From Pseudomaricurvus alkylphenolicus (GTDB lineage: Bacteria; Pseudomonadota; Gammaproteobacteria; Pseudomonadales; Cellvibrionaceae): a stretch of DNA of 64,000 nucleotides. The notes under the pieces are model-generated. The model saw nothing but the letters and a program-made list of their open reading frames with translations, was not told where the DNA came from and ran no database searches. Positions 32,636-41,516 of this stretch are shown here, one piece after another; position 1 is the stretch's first letter, and each line of letters starts with the position of its first letter. Both the position numbers and the translations under genes were made by a program. The stretch spans positions 1 through 64,000 of the forward strand of contig NZ_JAAQPI010000006.1 of NCBI RefSeq assembly GCF_011683955.1. The letters are read 5' to 3'.

Positions 32636-32901
32636 AGTGTAGCGTATTAAATAGATTGCCGTTTCAGTGGCCCTCAAGTTCGTCACAGCTAGGAGCCGTT
32701 TGCAGGAAATGTCGCCAACCTTTTCAAAAACGGCGACAACGCTGTGGCGAATTTGAGGGCCACCCTTCGGGCAAGCCGCTAAGGGGCCATCTCCGTTGTT
32801 ACATTTGTTCGAAAGATCACCAATATTCCTTCACAAATGCGCCTAGGAGCTGGCCCCTTAGCGACTTGCTGAAATCGGCAATCTATTTAATACACTACAC
32901 T
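32636..32901. mobile_element. 266-bp nested inverted-repeat (MITE-like) element
   Basis: The terminal inverted repeats 32636-32667 and 32869-32901 (32/33 bases, one mismatch and one indel, beginning AGTGTAG.GTATTAAATAG) enclose two further inverted repeats. The first pairs 32668-32682 with 32748-32762 (GGCCCTCAA.TTCG) and contains a GTCGCC...GGCGAC hairpin (32711-32736). The second pairs 32771-32794 with 32846-32869 (GCAAG.CGCTAAGGGGCCA). It has no ORF. It fits a non-autonomous element or structured repeat. It lies between the aceA terminator and the ART-like gene, whose promoter must lie inside or just after its right end. Confidence 0.7.
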
Positions 32902-32950
32902 CCCCTTTTGCTAGAATCCGCCTTTTGACGTTAACGATTGAGAGATTGCC

Positions 32951-33511
32951 ATGACCGCAGCACCGCAAGCCCTGCAAGATGCCCAAACCCTCCTGAGCGA
33001 CGCCGGTTTCGCCACCGGAGACGTCTGGTACCACGGCACCTCCTCGGCCCTGCTGGCATCCATTGAGGACAACGGCCTTAAGCGTTCCGGTGACAAAGCC
33101 ATGAAACAGGCCGCAAAACAGACCATGGCCACCATCGGCAACAGCTACACCGAATCCATCGAGCCCGTGTTTCTGACCCAGAGCAAAGAGCTGGCACATT
33201 ACTGGGCCGAACAAACCGTCCGCGACCGCAGTGTCCGCTTTGAGGGCACAGAACAACCGGTTGTTATCGCCGTACAACTGCCCCAAGAACTGGCCAAAGG
33301 CGTCAAACCCGACGTTGGCGCGGCGAGCCTGTTGATGACCAAAGAAGGTGAACACTACCTGGCACATATCACCGGCGTCTACGACCGCTGCGGAGTCCAG
33401 GCCCCCAGTATCGACCTGATGAAAGCCGATCGTATGGATTACCTCAATAAGTTGGGCATGGCTTATTACGACAAAGACATCGAGGCTGAATACGTGTCTG
33501 TTGTGTCCTGA
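32951..33511 (+). CDS. Predicted PARP/Tpt1-like ADP-ribosyltransferase fold protein
   Basis: 186 residues. The pattern fits the H-Y-E class of the ADP-ribosyltransferase superfamily: His28 in WYHGTSS followed by SIEDNGL (NAD-binding His and first helix), Tyr84 in VFLTQSKELAHYWAE (compare PARP YFAD..SKSANY), and Glu180 in AEYVSV near the C-terminus (compare PARP NEYIVYD). The intervening region is short, so it would be a minimal ART domain with no signal peptide. The target is unknown. A DUF488 gene follows after 14 bases, probably in the same transcript. The fold call rests on motif reading only. Alternatives are an NAD-binding non-enzyme or a small RNA 2'-phosphotransferase relative. Confidence 0.5.
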   Translation: MTAAPQALQDAQTLLSDAGFATGDVWYHGTSSALLASIEDNGLKRSGDKAMKQAAKQTMATIGNSYTESIEPVFLTQSKELAHYWAEQTVRDRSVRFEGTEQPVVIAVQLPQELAKGVKPDVGAASLLMTKEGEHYLAHITGVYDRCGVQAPSIDLMKADRMDYLNKLGMAYYDKDIEAEYVSVVS

Positions 33512-33525
33512 GCATCCATCCCCCT

Positions 33526-34110
33526 ATGCTCTATTCCATCGGTTATGCCACCAAACCGATAGAGACCTTTACCGAGCAACTGCGGCACTACCAGATAACC
33601 GCAGTTGCCGACGTTCGCTCCGTTCCCTTCAGCAATGCCTTTTTCGATTATCACCAGGATGCCATTCAATCCCACCTGGCTCGTGCCGGAATTCGGTATG
33701 TGTATTTAGGCAAGGAACTTGGCCCCAGATCCAAAGACAAAAGTCACTACGATGACTGCGGGCAGGTTCAATTTGATCAATTAATGAACTCCAAACTGTT
33801 TTTACAGGGAGTCCGTCGGCTGCAGATGGGATTGGAAAAGGGCTATCGCATTGCACTTATGTGTGCCGAGAAAGACCCCGCCACCTGCCATCGAAGCCTG
33901 CTGATTGGATATGCCTTAAAACGGCAGTTGGGGATGGAATTGCAGCATATTGATCATCTGGGAGATCTCGAAACCCAGGATCATCTCGAACACCGCCTTC
34001 CGGAAATGCACGGGCTGGTTGAGGATTTGTTTCTTTCTGAGCAGGAGAAACTCGACCAGGCCTACGACCGACAGCTTAAAAAAACGTCTTACCGACTTCC
34101 GGACTCCTGA
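33526..34110 (+). CDS. DUF488 domain protein
   Basis: 194 residues with the DUF488 hallmarks: SIGYATKPIETF at the start, VADVRSVPFSN (near residues 27-37), YVYLGKELG, and MCAEKDPATCHRSLL (around 107-121) with the conserved Cys-His-Arg. The C-terminal 50 residues are charged and helical. The family's activity is not established, although the conserved CxxxxxxCHR suggests catalysis or nucleotide/metal binding. No strong Shine-Dalgarno precedes the ATG, so translation is probably coupled to the ART-like gene 14 bases upstream. The pair ends at the shared terminator 34243-34275. Confidence 0.88.
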   Translation: MLYSIGYATKPIETFTEQLRHYQITAVADVRSVPFSNAFFDYHQDAIQSHLARAGIRYVYLGKELGPRSKDKSHYDDCGQVQFDQLMNSKLFLQGVRRLQMGLEKGYRIALMCAEKDPATCHRSLLIGYALKRQLGMELQHIDHLGDLETQDHLEHRLPEMHGLVEDLFLSEQEKLDQAYDRQLKKTSYRLPDS

Positions 34111-34242
34111 ACGGCTCCTGTGCCTACTGATTACTACCGAGATCCCTGGCGGACCGCCAGGCAACGGCCGCCTTGAGCCGGACCATTGCGCACCAGCTTG
34201 GGGACACCGTCATCCAAAATACAAAACCCAACCCCCAAAAAC

Positions 34243-34275
34243 AAAAAAGGCAGAGAAACTAATCTCTGCCTTTTT
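34243..34275. terminator. Bidirectional terminator between the DUF488 and cold-shock genes
   Basis: AAAAAAGGCAGAGA pairs with TCTCTGCCTTTTT around a small AACTAA loop. There is a T-run on each strand, so it can end both the plus-strand DUF488 transcript and the minus-strand cold-shock transcript (stop at 34321). Confidence 0.92.
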
Positions 34276-34320
34276 CATCACTAAGCCTGGGAGGCTTAAG
34301 AGAAATTGTTGACTCTCAGA

Positions 34321-34530
34321 TTACAGAGCAACAATGTTCTCAGCTTGAGGGCCCTTCTGGCCGTCAACGATCTTGAACTCTACCTGCTGACCTTCAGCCA
34401 GAGTACGGAAACCGTTACCCTGAATAGCGCTGAAGTGCGCGAATACGTCAGGACCATTCTCCTGCTCGATAAAGCCAAAACCCTTGGATTCGTTGAACCA
34501 CTTAACGGTGCCTTTTACGGTGTCAGACAT
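34321..34530 (-). CDS. Cold-shock domain protein (CspA family)
   Basis: 69 residues, the standard CspA length. Start at 34530 was chosen because [18 protein letters not shown] is the usual N-terminus and AAAGG lies 8 bases upstream. Both RNA-binding motifs are present: KGFGFI (RNP1) and DVFAHFS (RNP2). It binds single-stranded RNA or DNA as a chaperone. The upstream region (34531-34787) is long and AT-rich, as is usual for csp leaders that fold differently at low temperature, but the leader was not folded here. Confidence 0.95.
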   Translation of the reverse strand: MSDTVKGTVKWFNESKGFGFIEQENGPDVFAHFSAIQGNGFRTLAEGQQVEFKIVDGQKGPQAENIVAL

Positions 34531-34787
34531 TGCTACAACCTTTCTGTTTAATAGTAGTTTTGCGCCCCTTCCGCCTAACACGGTCAGGACAATTGGGCTG
34601 GAAATGAAGCTGATACTTATAAACTACAGGACGAGACGCTAAACAGGCTGACATCGATACGAGCAGATTAAAAATAAAGACTTTCTTTCAGCGAGATCCA
34701 GTATACACAGCGCCCCTGACCTGTCAACGGCGTGACCGACGAGTTTTCACCGGTCCACCCGCCGCAGGGCCAACAGAGCCCTCAAAA

Positions 34788-37469
34788 TCACTCCTTCAGA
34801 GACTTGCTCACCACCTCAAACACGTCTTTGGACAATTCCGGCTCCTTCAGAATCCGCTGCAGCGCCGACTTCATCAAACCCTGACGCTGTGGATCATATT
34901 TGCGCCACTTGGTCAGAGGTGTCAGCAAACGGGACGCCACCGACGGGTTCAGGCCGTTGAGCGTCAGAATCTGGTCCGCCAGGAACTCGTAGCCGGCACC
35001 GTCCGGACGATGAAAATTAATCGCATTACCATTGCAGAATGCCCCTATCAGAGACCTCACCTTATTCGGGTTCTTGAGGGTAAATGCCTCGTGCTGCATC
35101 AACTGCTGCACACGCTCCAGCCCCCCCGGTAAATGACAACCCGCCTGCACAACAAACCACTGGTTTACCACCAGTGCCTCGTGCTGCCAGCGGGTATAGA
35201 AATCCTTCAGCGCCTCATCCCGAACCGAGTCTGCCCCTTCTTGATCGGCATTGACCAGCACCGCCAGCGCTGCCATTTCATCTGTCATATTGGTCGCCTG
35301 GGCAAACTGTTGCCTGGCAAGATCAATAGACTGTTTTTCTGACAACAGAGACAGGTATCCCAGCGCGGTATTCTTGAGGCTGCGCTCAGCGATCGCTGCA
35401 GCCGTCACTGAAAACTCCCCCTCCTGCAGGCAACGATCGTAGGCGGCACGCCATTCCTCACGCAATTGCTCCGCCAGATAGCGACGCACATGCTTGCGAG
35501 CAAAGTGAATCGCTTCCACGTGAGCGGTCTCGGCAATCTCTGTCAGGTAAGCTTCCGTTGGCAGCTGCAACATTAACGCCACCATCGCCGGGTCCAGTGA
35601 CTCGTCATTCAAGACAGCACGAAAGGCCTCAACCAACAGAGCATCTACCGGATGATCACCTTCGCCCTTCTCGATATAGGCACCCTGAACATCACCAATC
35701 ACCGCCACGGCCAACTTCTGACTGGCATCCCAGCGGCTGAAGCCGTCGCTGTCGCGACTCATTATGGCAACCAGTTGCTGGCGACTATAATCGAATTGCA
35801 ACCTCACCGGCGCGGAAAAACCGCGAAATAAAACCGGCGTCGGCTTCTCCGGCAGGTTTTCAAAGACAAAGGTCTGACTCACCTCAGTCAGCTCAAGCAC
35901 TCTATGGGTATTGTCCTCAGTCTCCGCATCCGGAGTCTCACCTTTCAGTTTGAGGGCCAGATTACCGGCATCGCCCAACAGCCCCATGGCCACCGGAATA
36001 TGAAATGGCAGTTTCTCTTCGCTCGATGCCTCCGGTGTTGAGGGACAGGACTGACTCAACGTCAACCGGTACTCACCACTGTTTTGGTCGTACTCGTCTG
36101 CAACAGCGATTTCCGGTGTACCGGCCTGACGGTACCAGCGAGTGAATTGATCCAGACTGGTGCCTGAGGCCTCTTCCATCGCCGTCACAAAATCTTCAAT
36201 GGTGGCAGCACTGCCGTCATGGCGTTCAAAATACAGATCACTGCCTCGACGAAACGCCTCAGCACCGATCAACGTGTGGATCATGCGAACAATTTCCGCG
36301 CCCTTTTCGTAGACCGTGAGAGTGTAGAAGTTCGAAATTTCGATAAACGACGGCGGCCGCACCGGGTGCGACATGGGGCCCGCATCCTCCGCAAATTGCA
36401 ATGTACGAAGCAGACTGACGTCTTCAACCCGCTTGACCGTACGAGAATTCATATCGGCGGAAAACTCGGCATCCCGAAAGACGGTAAAACCTTCCTTGAG
36501 GCTCAGCTGAAACCAATCGCGACAGGTAACGCGGTTACCGGACCAATTGTGAAAATATTCGTGGGCAACAATCGCCTCAACCCGCTGAAAGCCTGCGTCA
36601 GTGGTGGTCTTGGGGTTGGCCAGAACGGCAGAGGTATTGAAGATATTCAACCCCTTGTTCTCCATCGCCCCCATATTGAAATCATCGACGGCCACGATCA
36701 TAAAAATATCCAGATCGTACTCACGGCCATACACCTCTTCGTCCCAGCGCATGGACTTTTTCAAAGAGCACATGGCGTGATCGCACTTATCGAGATCCTT
36801 GGCTTCCACAAAGATTCGCAATGTCACATCACGCCCACTGCAGGTGGTGAACTGATCTTCCACACACTCCAGGGTACCGGCGACCAGAGCAAACAAATAG
36901 GCAGGCTTGCGGAACGGATCATGCCAGACAGCAAAGTGTTTACCGTCCTCCATGTCACCACAGCGAACCGGGTTACCATTAGACAGCAATACCGGGAATT
37001 CCTGCTTATCCGCCACAATGGTGGTAGTGAATTCACTCAGTACATCGGGGCGGTCCAGGTAGTAGGTGATTTTACGAAAGCCCTCGGCCTCGCACTGGGT
37101 ACAATACATGGTGCGGGATTTGTAGAGTCCCTCCAGACTGGTATTGGCCTGTGGATCAATTTCAACCCGAGTCATCAACTCAAAGCGGTCGCCGACCTTA
37201 TGTATGGTTAACTGCTCGCTGCTCAGCGCATAGCCATCTTCCGTCAAGGTCGTGCCGTCGACGGCCACCTCCAATAAACGCATTTCCTGTCCATGCAGGA
37301 CCAGGGGCGCATCGGTGGATGCGGAGTCCGGATTACGACGCATCTGCAGACGTGACTCCACCACTGTGGCACTCGCCTCAAGTGTGAAGTGCAGATCGGT
37401 CTGATCGATAAGAAAATCCGGCGCCTTGTAATCCTTAAGGTAAATGGTCTTGGGTTGTGCGTCTTTCAT
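34788..37469 (-). CDS. pepN: Aminopeptidase N
   Basis: 893 residues (E. coli PepN is 870). M1 metallopeptidase landmarks: the substrate-binding GAMENKGL near residue 268, and the zinc site HEYFHNWSG near 305 followed 18 residues later by the third ligand in KEGFTVFRD. The C-terminal helical bowl domain typical of bacterial PepN follows. It is a cytoplasmic enzyme that removes N-terminal residues from peptides. It starts a long same-strand series, with the DUF2797 gene 24 bases upstream, though that gene probably has its own transcript start. Confidence 0.97.
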   Translation of the reverse strand: MKDAQPKTIYLKDYKAPDFLIDQTDLHFTLEASATVVESRLQMRRNPDSASTDAPLVLHGQEMRLLEVAVDGTTLTEDGYALSSEQLTIHKVGDRFELMTRVEIDPQANTSLEGLYKSRTMYCTQCEAEGFRKITYYLDRPDVLSEFTTTIVADKQEFPVLLSNGNPVRCGDMEDGKHFAVWHDPFRKPAYLFALVAGTLECVEDQFTTCSGRDVTLRIFVEAKDLDKCDHAMCSLKKSMRWDEEVYGREYDLDIFMIVAVDDFNMGAMENKGLNIFNTSAVLANPKTTTDAGFQRVEAIVAHEYFHNWSGNRVTCRDWFQLSLKEGFTVFRDAEFSADMNSRTVKRVEDVSLLRTLQFAEDAGPMSHPVRPPSFIEISNFYTLTVYEKGAEIVRMIHTLIGAEAFRRGSDLYFERHDGSAATIEDFVTAMEEASGTSLDQFTRWYRQAGTPEIAVADEYDQNSGEYRLTLSQSCPSTPEASSEEKLPFHIPVAMGLLGDAGNLALKLKGETPDAETEDNTHRVLELTEVSQTFVFENLPEKPTPVLFRGFSAPVRLQFDYSRQQLVAIMSRDSDGFSRWDASQKLAVAVIGDVQGAYIEKGEGDHPVDALLVEAFRAVLNDESLDPAMVALMLQLPTEAYLTEIAETAHVEAIHFARKHVRRYLAEQLREEWRAAYDRCLQEGEFSVTAAAIAERSLKNTALGYLSLLSEKQSIDLARQQFAQATNMTDEMAALAVLVNADQEGADSVRDEALKDFYTRWQHEALVVNQWFVVQAGCHLPGGLERVQQLMQHEAFTLKNPNKVRSLIGAFCNGNAINFHRPDGAGYEFLADQILTLNGLNPSVASRLLTPLTKWRKYDPQRQGLMKSALQRILKEPELSKDVFEVVSKSLKE

Positions 37470-37493
37470 GGCAAATCCATTCTTTATTCAGGT

Positions 37494-38336
37494 CTAATCC
37501 GCCAGGCGGGAAACTTCCACATGGTAAGCGCCAAACTTGCGGATATTGATAGCGCCGGTGTCGAGCAACAGGTATTGCCCGCGGATACCCTTGAGGCATC
37601 CCTCCACGACGGGATTTTTGTCTAAATTATGTGTGACGGCTTTCTTGGCGTATTCCTCAACCGGATATTCAAACTCGTACAAGTCCGCATCGTCCAATAC
37701 CTGAATGGCATTGATGCCAAAGCGCTTTTGCAACGCCACAATACCGTTCCAGGCATTGTCCAGCAGCTGATCCCGCATCGACACCAGATCCACATATTCC
37801 ACTTCGCCCTTGAGCAGCTTGCGCCAGTTGGTCTTGTCGGGCACTTGTTCGCGCAGCAGGTCTTCAACCAGACCGGATTGCTGCCGCGTCGCCACTCTCA
37901 GTATAGGCAAGGCCGCCACGGCCCCTTGATCCATCCATCGGGTGGGCACCTGATTGATGCGAGTGATGCCCACCTTGATGCCCGATGAGTTGGCCAGGTA
38001 AACAATATGGTCGGTCATACAGAATTGTTCTGCCCACTCAGGTTCGCGGCAGGTACCGGCATCATAGTGGCAACGCTCGGGGCTCATGATGCAGCTGTCA
38101 CAGCGAGCCAGCTTTTGGAAACAGGGGTAACAAAACCCCTGGTTAAAACTCTTTTTGGTCTTGCGACCACAGTGACAACAGTGAATCTGGCCGGTGTAGG
38201 CGATACGCAGTGTTTGCCCCACCAGATCATTGAGTTGGATAATCTCGTCGTCCAGCGGCAGGCCATAGGCCACCGGCTGAGCGTGTTCGGTGCGCATCTT
38301 GTCGAGATGGCCCTGCCCAAGCAGCTCCCAATCCAT
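37494..38336 (-). CDS. DUF2797 protein with zinc-ribbon-like and GIY-YIG-like parts
   Basis: 280 residues. Near residues 53-95 it has a Cys-rich region, HCCHCGRKTKKS and CYPCF...CDSC, with spacings suggesting zinc binding. After this comes HIVYLANSSGIKVGITR (near 130), which resembles the first strands of a GIY-YIG nuclease domain, as described for DUF2797. Whether it retains nuclease activity is unclear. It is cytoplasmic. It lies 9 bases downstream of the yeaC-like gene on the same strand, and is probably co-transcribed with it and with the rhomboid gene. Confidence 0.82.
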   Translation of the reverse strand: MDWELLGQGHLDKMRTEHAQPVAYGLPLDDEIIQLNDLVGQTLRIAYTGQIHCCHCGRKTKKSFNQGFCYPCFQKLARCDSCIMSPERCHYDAGTCREPEWAEQFCMTDHIVYLANSSGIKVGITRINQVPTRWMDQGAVAALPILRVATRQQSGLVEDLLREQVPDKTNWRKLLKGEVEYVDLVSMRDQLLDNAWNGIVALQKRFGINAIQVLDDADLYEFEYPVEEYAKKAVTHNLDKNPVVEGCLKGIRGQYLLLDTGAINIRKFGAYHVEVSRLAD

Positions 38337-38345
38337 GAATGACCC

Positions 38346-38609
38346 CTATTGCCACTTAATGGGTTTTTCTTCGGGTTCCGCCACCTCGCCCTCACCGCCG
38401 CAATGACTGTGAGGTTTGGGAGGGACATAGCCGGTTCTTTCCTCTGCCGACACGTGCTGGTGCTCATAGGCAATAACCGCCTGCATACAGTGTTGGCGCT
38501 GCTCGTCCGTCAACACCCTGCCATCCGGCCACTTGCCAATTTCGATGGCCCGCTTGAGGTTTTCATAGATTTCCGGGGTGATGCTCCCCAGCAGCTCTTC
38601 AAAATTCAT
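38346..38609 (-). CDS. DUF1315 protein (YeaC-like)
   Basis: 87 residues starting MNFEELLGSITPEIYENLKR, followed by IGKWPDGRVLTDEQRQ and a Pro/Gly/Glu-rich tail. This is the DUF1315/YeaC pattern. The start at 38609 was chosen because the reading frame upstream runs antisense-like through the rhomboid gene and has no family match. It starts 4 bases after the rhomboid stop (38614), so translation is probably coupled. Function unknown; it is soluble and small. Confidence 0.85.
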   Translation of the reverse strand: MNFEELLGSITPEIYENLKRAIEIGKWPDGRVLTDEQRQHCMQAVIAYEHQHVSAEERTGYVPPKPHSHCGGEGEVAEPEEKPIKWQ

Positions 38610-38613
38610 GTTG

Positions 38614-39537
38614 TTAATGCTCGTGATGATTTTCCAGTGAGTTATGGGCGACACCGGTCGGTACCAGCGCCCCCAACAGCATTCCGGCCACCAGGCCACC
38701 AAAGTGGGCGGCGTTGGCGACACTGCCGGCGATAAAGACATCCACAACGCCAAACATGCCCATCGCCATCCATAGCAACATAAAACCGATGATGCCGGGT
38801 TGCACAAATAACCCGGGGTGGGGATTACGGCGGTGATAAATCCAGAGGAATCCCAGCAATCCATAAACGACGCCTGAAAGCCCGCCAAACAGGGAAGGGC
38901 CCTGCCATATATACTGGACCAGGTTGCTGAGCACACCTATAAAGAGGAAGTACCACACCAATCTGGGGCTGCCGAACACCAATTCGATGCGGCGGCCAAA
39001 CTCCCAGATCCAAAGGCTGTTGAAGAGAATGTGAAATAACCCGAAGTGCAGAAATACCGGTGTTAACAACCGCCACCATTGCCCCTCTTGCAGGCCATAA
39101 CCCAATGAAGCTGCCGTGACACTGCCCATCACCACCTGAATCGGCTGAAAGGTCAATAAGCCTACCCATTGCAGCTGCCGATCAAACTCCATCAATAAGG
39201 CACCGGCACAGCCGAGCAAAATCAGAACCACGGTCACGGGCAAGCGCTGCAACAGGCCGGCAAAGCGGATTAAACGGATCAGCAGGAAATCCCCGCTCGC
39301 CTCCAAACTGCCGGAATCCCGCTCGCCGCGTGTCAGATTCAGCTGTGCAAACTGCTCTGAGTGAACAAAGTCCCGCACCTGCCCAGCGACCTGGCTATCC
39401 GCCACCCAAAGGCATTGTTGCCCGCGTTCTTCGGTGACGCGATACACCACTCCCCGGCTTTGCAGCAGCCTTAACAGAGGGGTCAGGTTCAAATCCAGCG
39501 CGAAACCGTGCACTCGGTGCCAATTAACATCTTTCAT
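38614..39537 (-). CDS. Rhomboid-family intramembrane serine protease
   Basis: 307 residues. An N-terminal soluble domain (about 1-90), like that of E. coli GlpG, precedes six or more membrane helices. The catalytic serine is in GGLSGVVYGLLG near residue 218 and the histidine in NAAHFGGLVAG near 277. The usual HxxxN oxyanion helix reads HFGLFHILFNSLW. It would cleave membrane proteins within the bilayer; substrates are unknown. ATG at 39537 was chosen, though a GTG two codons earlier is possible. The C-terminus ends in HHEH. It begins 15 bases after the stop of the metallophosphoesterase gene. Confidence 0.92.
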   Translation of the reverse strand: MKDVNWHRVHGFALDLNLTPLLRLLQSRGVVYRVTEERGQQCLWVADSQVAGQVRDFVHSEQFAQLNLTRGERDSGSLEASGDFLLIRLIRFAGLLQRLPVTVVLILLGCAGALLMEFDRQLQWVGLLTFQPIQVVMGSVTAASLGYGLQEGQWWRLLTPVFLHFGLFHILFNSLWIWEFGRRIELVFGSPRLVWYFLFIGVLSNLVQYIWQGPSLFGGLSGVVYGLLGFLWIYHRRNPHPGLFVQPGIIGFMLLWMAMGMFGVVDVFIAGSVANAAHFGGLVAGMLLGALVPTGVAHNSLENHHEH

Positions 39538-39552
39538 GGTCACTATTCTGCC

Positions 39553-40521
39553 CTACTCCGGGTCCACATACACCCAGGTAAAATTCTCTTCTCGCAGTAC
39601 CTTTTCACCGTGATAGCGATAGGCGGTCAGACGGCCAAAATTGACAGCGCTGTAATCCAGGCAGGCGACGTTGTCTTGCAGCGGGCGTGGACGCCCCTTG
39701 AGCCAATAATGACCGAAAAAAACCGGCAGGGCATGATCGGGGTAATGCAGGAGATCCTCCCGGTGATGGCTCTTGATGGGGTGTTCGGCCAAGTCGTAGG
39801 GCAGCGGATCTGGCTGGAATACCACATCACCATAGGTCTTGGGGCTGGTGGCCCAGAATTTGGTGCGGAAAAAGCGCCGGATAAAACCATCCTTGCTCTG
39901 CAGCTGCATGCCATCGGGCAAGGGCATACTGGTACCACGGGTCAGTCGATCCACCACCCTGCTCTCAAAACTTCCCCTCTCCTTGGAGCGGGTCACAAAC
40001 TCGTCATTGATGCCCTCAACGCTGTACCTCTGCCGATATTCGCTGATCAGGTTCTTATCCCAGCAGGCGTGGACGATACGGTAACCGTCCCCCTCGAGAA
40101 ATAAAGGCAGGCTGCCAAACCAGCGACAGAAATGCTCCCATTCATCAGGATAATTGGCAAATTGGTCGAGGGTGGCGTCCATCAGCTTCAGCAGCCGCAG
40201 GGGCAAGTCGCCCTCATCACCATTCACCAGGAAAGTCAGCAGTTGATCGCTATAGCGCACCGCGTTGTATTCGTGATTGCCCAGTATCACTAAGGCTGTA
40301 CCGGCCTGATGCATGCGTTCAACCAGGTGGAGGGTTTCCCGGATACCGGGGCCTCGATCGATCAAGTCCCCCACAAACACCGCCAGACGCCGGGGGTGGC
40401 GCATAACACCATCCATTTCTTTGTAACCCAGGCGCGTTAACAAACGCAACAACGCATCGTGGCAACCATGAACGTCACCAATGATGTCAATTTCCGATTT
40501 TCCCGCTAACGCCGGATGCAC
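39553..40521 (-). CDS. Calcineurin-like metallophosphoesterase
   Basis: 322 residues. The N-terminal metal-binding motifs are intact: DIIGDVHGCHDAL (residues 12-24), FVGDLIDRGPG (near 49-59) and ILGNHEYNA (near 79-87), the PPP/ApaH-type set. The C-terminal half is less conserved and has GHYWLKGRP with a probable metal-ligand His. Family members hydrolyse phosphoproteins, dinucleoside polyphosphates or other phosphoesters; the substrate is not predictable here. It lies in a same-strand cluster, between nadK (43 bases upstream) and the rhomboid gene. Confidence 0.88.
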   Translation of the reverse strand: MHPALAGKSEIDIIGDVHGCHDALLRLLTRLGYKEMDGVMRHPRRLAVFVGDLIDRGPGIRETLHLVERMHQAGTALVILGNHEYNAVRYSDQLLTFLVNGDEGDLPLRLLKLMDATLDQFANYPDEWEHFCRWFGSLPLFLEGDGYRIVHACWDKNLISEYRQRYSVEGINDEFVTRSKERGSFESRVVDRLTRGTSMPLPDGMQLQSKDGFIRRFFRTKFWATSPKTYGDVVFQPDPLPYDLAEHPIKSHHREDLLHYPDHALPVFFGHYWLKGRPRPLQDNVACLDYSAVNFGRLTAYRYHGEKVLREENFTWVYVDPE

Positions 40522-40564
40522 TGCCTTACCTCTAGCCTCTCAGTTTCTGCTCTTGCGCCCTTGA

Positions 40565-41446
40565 TTACTCTCCCAGGTGACTGCCCCATCCAAGCTTACT
40601 GCGGCAGGTCTCGTAGAAATTATGATTTAACGGATGCAACAGCTGCAGCTTGTGGGGTTTCTTGTGAATATGGATTTCGTCGCCCGGATTGGTCACCACG
40701 TGGTTTTGACCATCACAGGTCACATGTGGGTAGGCGGAATTGTGCTCGCCGATCAAAATACGAATCTCGCTGTTACCGTCAACAACGATAGGCCGGCTGC
40801 TCAAGGTATGTGGATTCATCGGAACGATCACAATCGCATCAAGTTTCGGATGCATGATCGGCCCGCCGCCACTGAGGGCATAGGCCGTTGAGCCTGTAGG
40901 CGTGGACACGATTAATCCGTCCGAGCGCTGACTGTATACAAATTGACCATCGATATAGAGTTCAAATTCGATCATGCGGATAAAGCGCCCCGGGTGCACC
41001 ACCACGTCATTGAGCGCATCACCACCGCCGATCAAGGCCCCCTTGCGGATTACCGAGGTATCGAGCAGGAAGCGGGTTTCCATCATGTATTTGCCGTCCA
41101 GCACCTCACCCACTTTGTTTTCGATGTCATTGGGCGTAATGTCGGTGAGAAAACCCAGGCGCCCGCGGTTAACCCCCAGCAGAGGTACCTTGTACTTGGC
41201 CAGCGAACGCGCCGCCCCCAACAGGCTGCCGTCGCCACCGACGACAATAACCAGATCACAGGCTTTGCCGAGAGCCTCGTAGCTGCACACCTCCATGGTA
41301 TGCCCCGGCAACGCGGTGGCCGTACTTTCTTCCAGGACCACATTGGTGCCGCAACTGTGCAGATAGCGGATCAGCCGTTTGAGAGTGTGTAGGGCTCGCT
41401 CACTCCCGGGACGTCCGATCAGACCTACATGCTTGAAATCCGCCAT
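40565..41446 (-). CDS. nadK: NAD(+) kinase
   Basis: 293 residues (E. coli NadK is 292). Start at 41446 was chosen to give MADFKHVGLIGRPG, the normal N-terminus, rather than an ATG eight codons upstream. Catalytic GGDGSLL (near residue 70) and the NAD-binding loops DGLIVSTPTGSTAYALSGGG and HPKLDAIVIVPM are intact. It phosphorylates NAD to NADP in the cytoplasm. It is divergent from the DUF1853 gene, with 70 bases between the two starts. Confidence 0.97.
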   Translation of the reverse strand: MADFKHVGLIGRPGSERALHTLKRLIRYLHSCGTNVVLEESTATALPGHTMEVCSYEALGKACDLVIVVGGDGSLLGAARSLAKYKVPLLGVNRGRLGFLTDITPNDIENKVGEVLDGKYMMETRFLLDTSVIRKGALIGGGDALNDVVVHPGRFIRMIEFELYIDGQFVYSQRSDGLIVSTPTGSTAYALSGGGPIMHPKLDAIVIVPMNPHTLSSRPIVVDGNSEIRILIGEHNSAYPHVTCDGQNHVVTNPGDEIHIHKKPHKLQLLHPLNHNFYETCRSKLGWGSHLGE

Positions 41447-41516
41447 AAATTGGGCTCTTTGTACTGTCAAAGTCAGCTATTATAGCCATTTGTCACCCGG
41501 GCGTCAGGAATTCCCC

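Noticed and set aside
38610-38936. N-terminal extension of the YeaC-like gene
   Set aside because: The frame upstream of 38609 runs inside the rhomboid gene and has no family resemblance. The 87-residue product starting at 38609 matches DUF1315.
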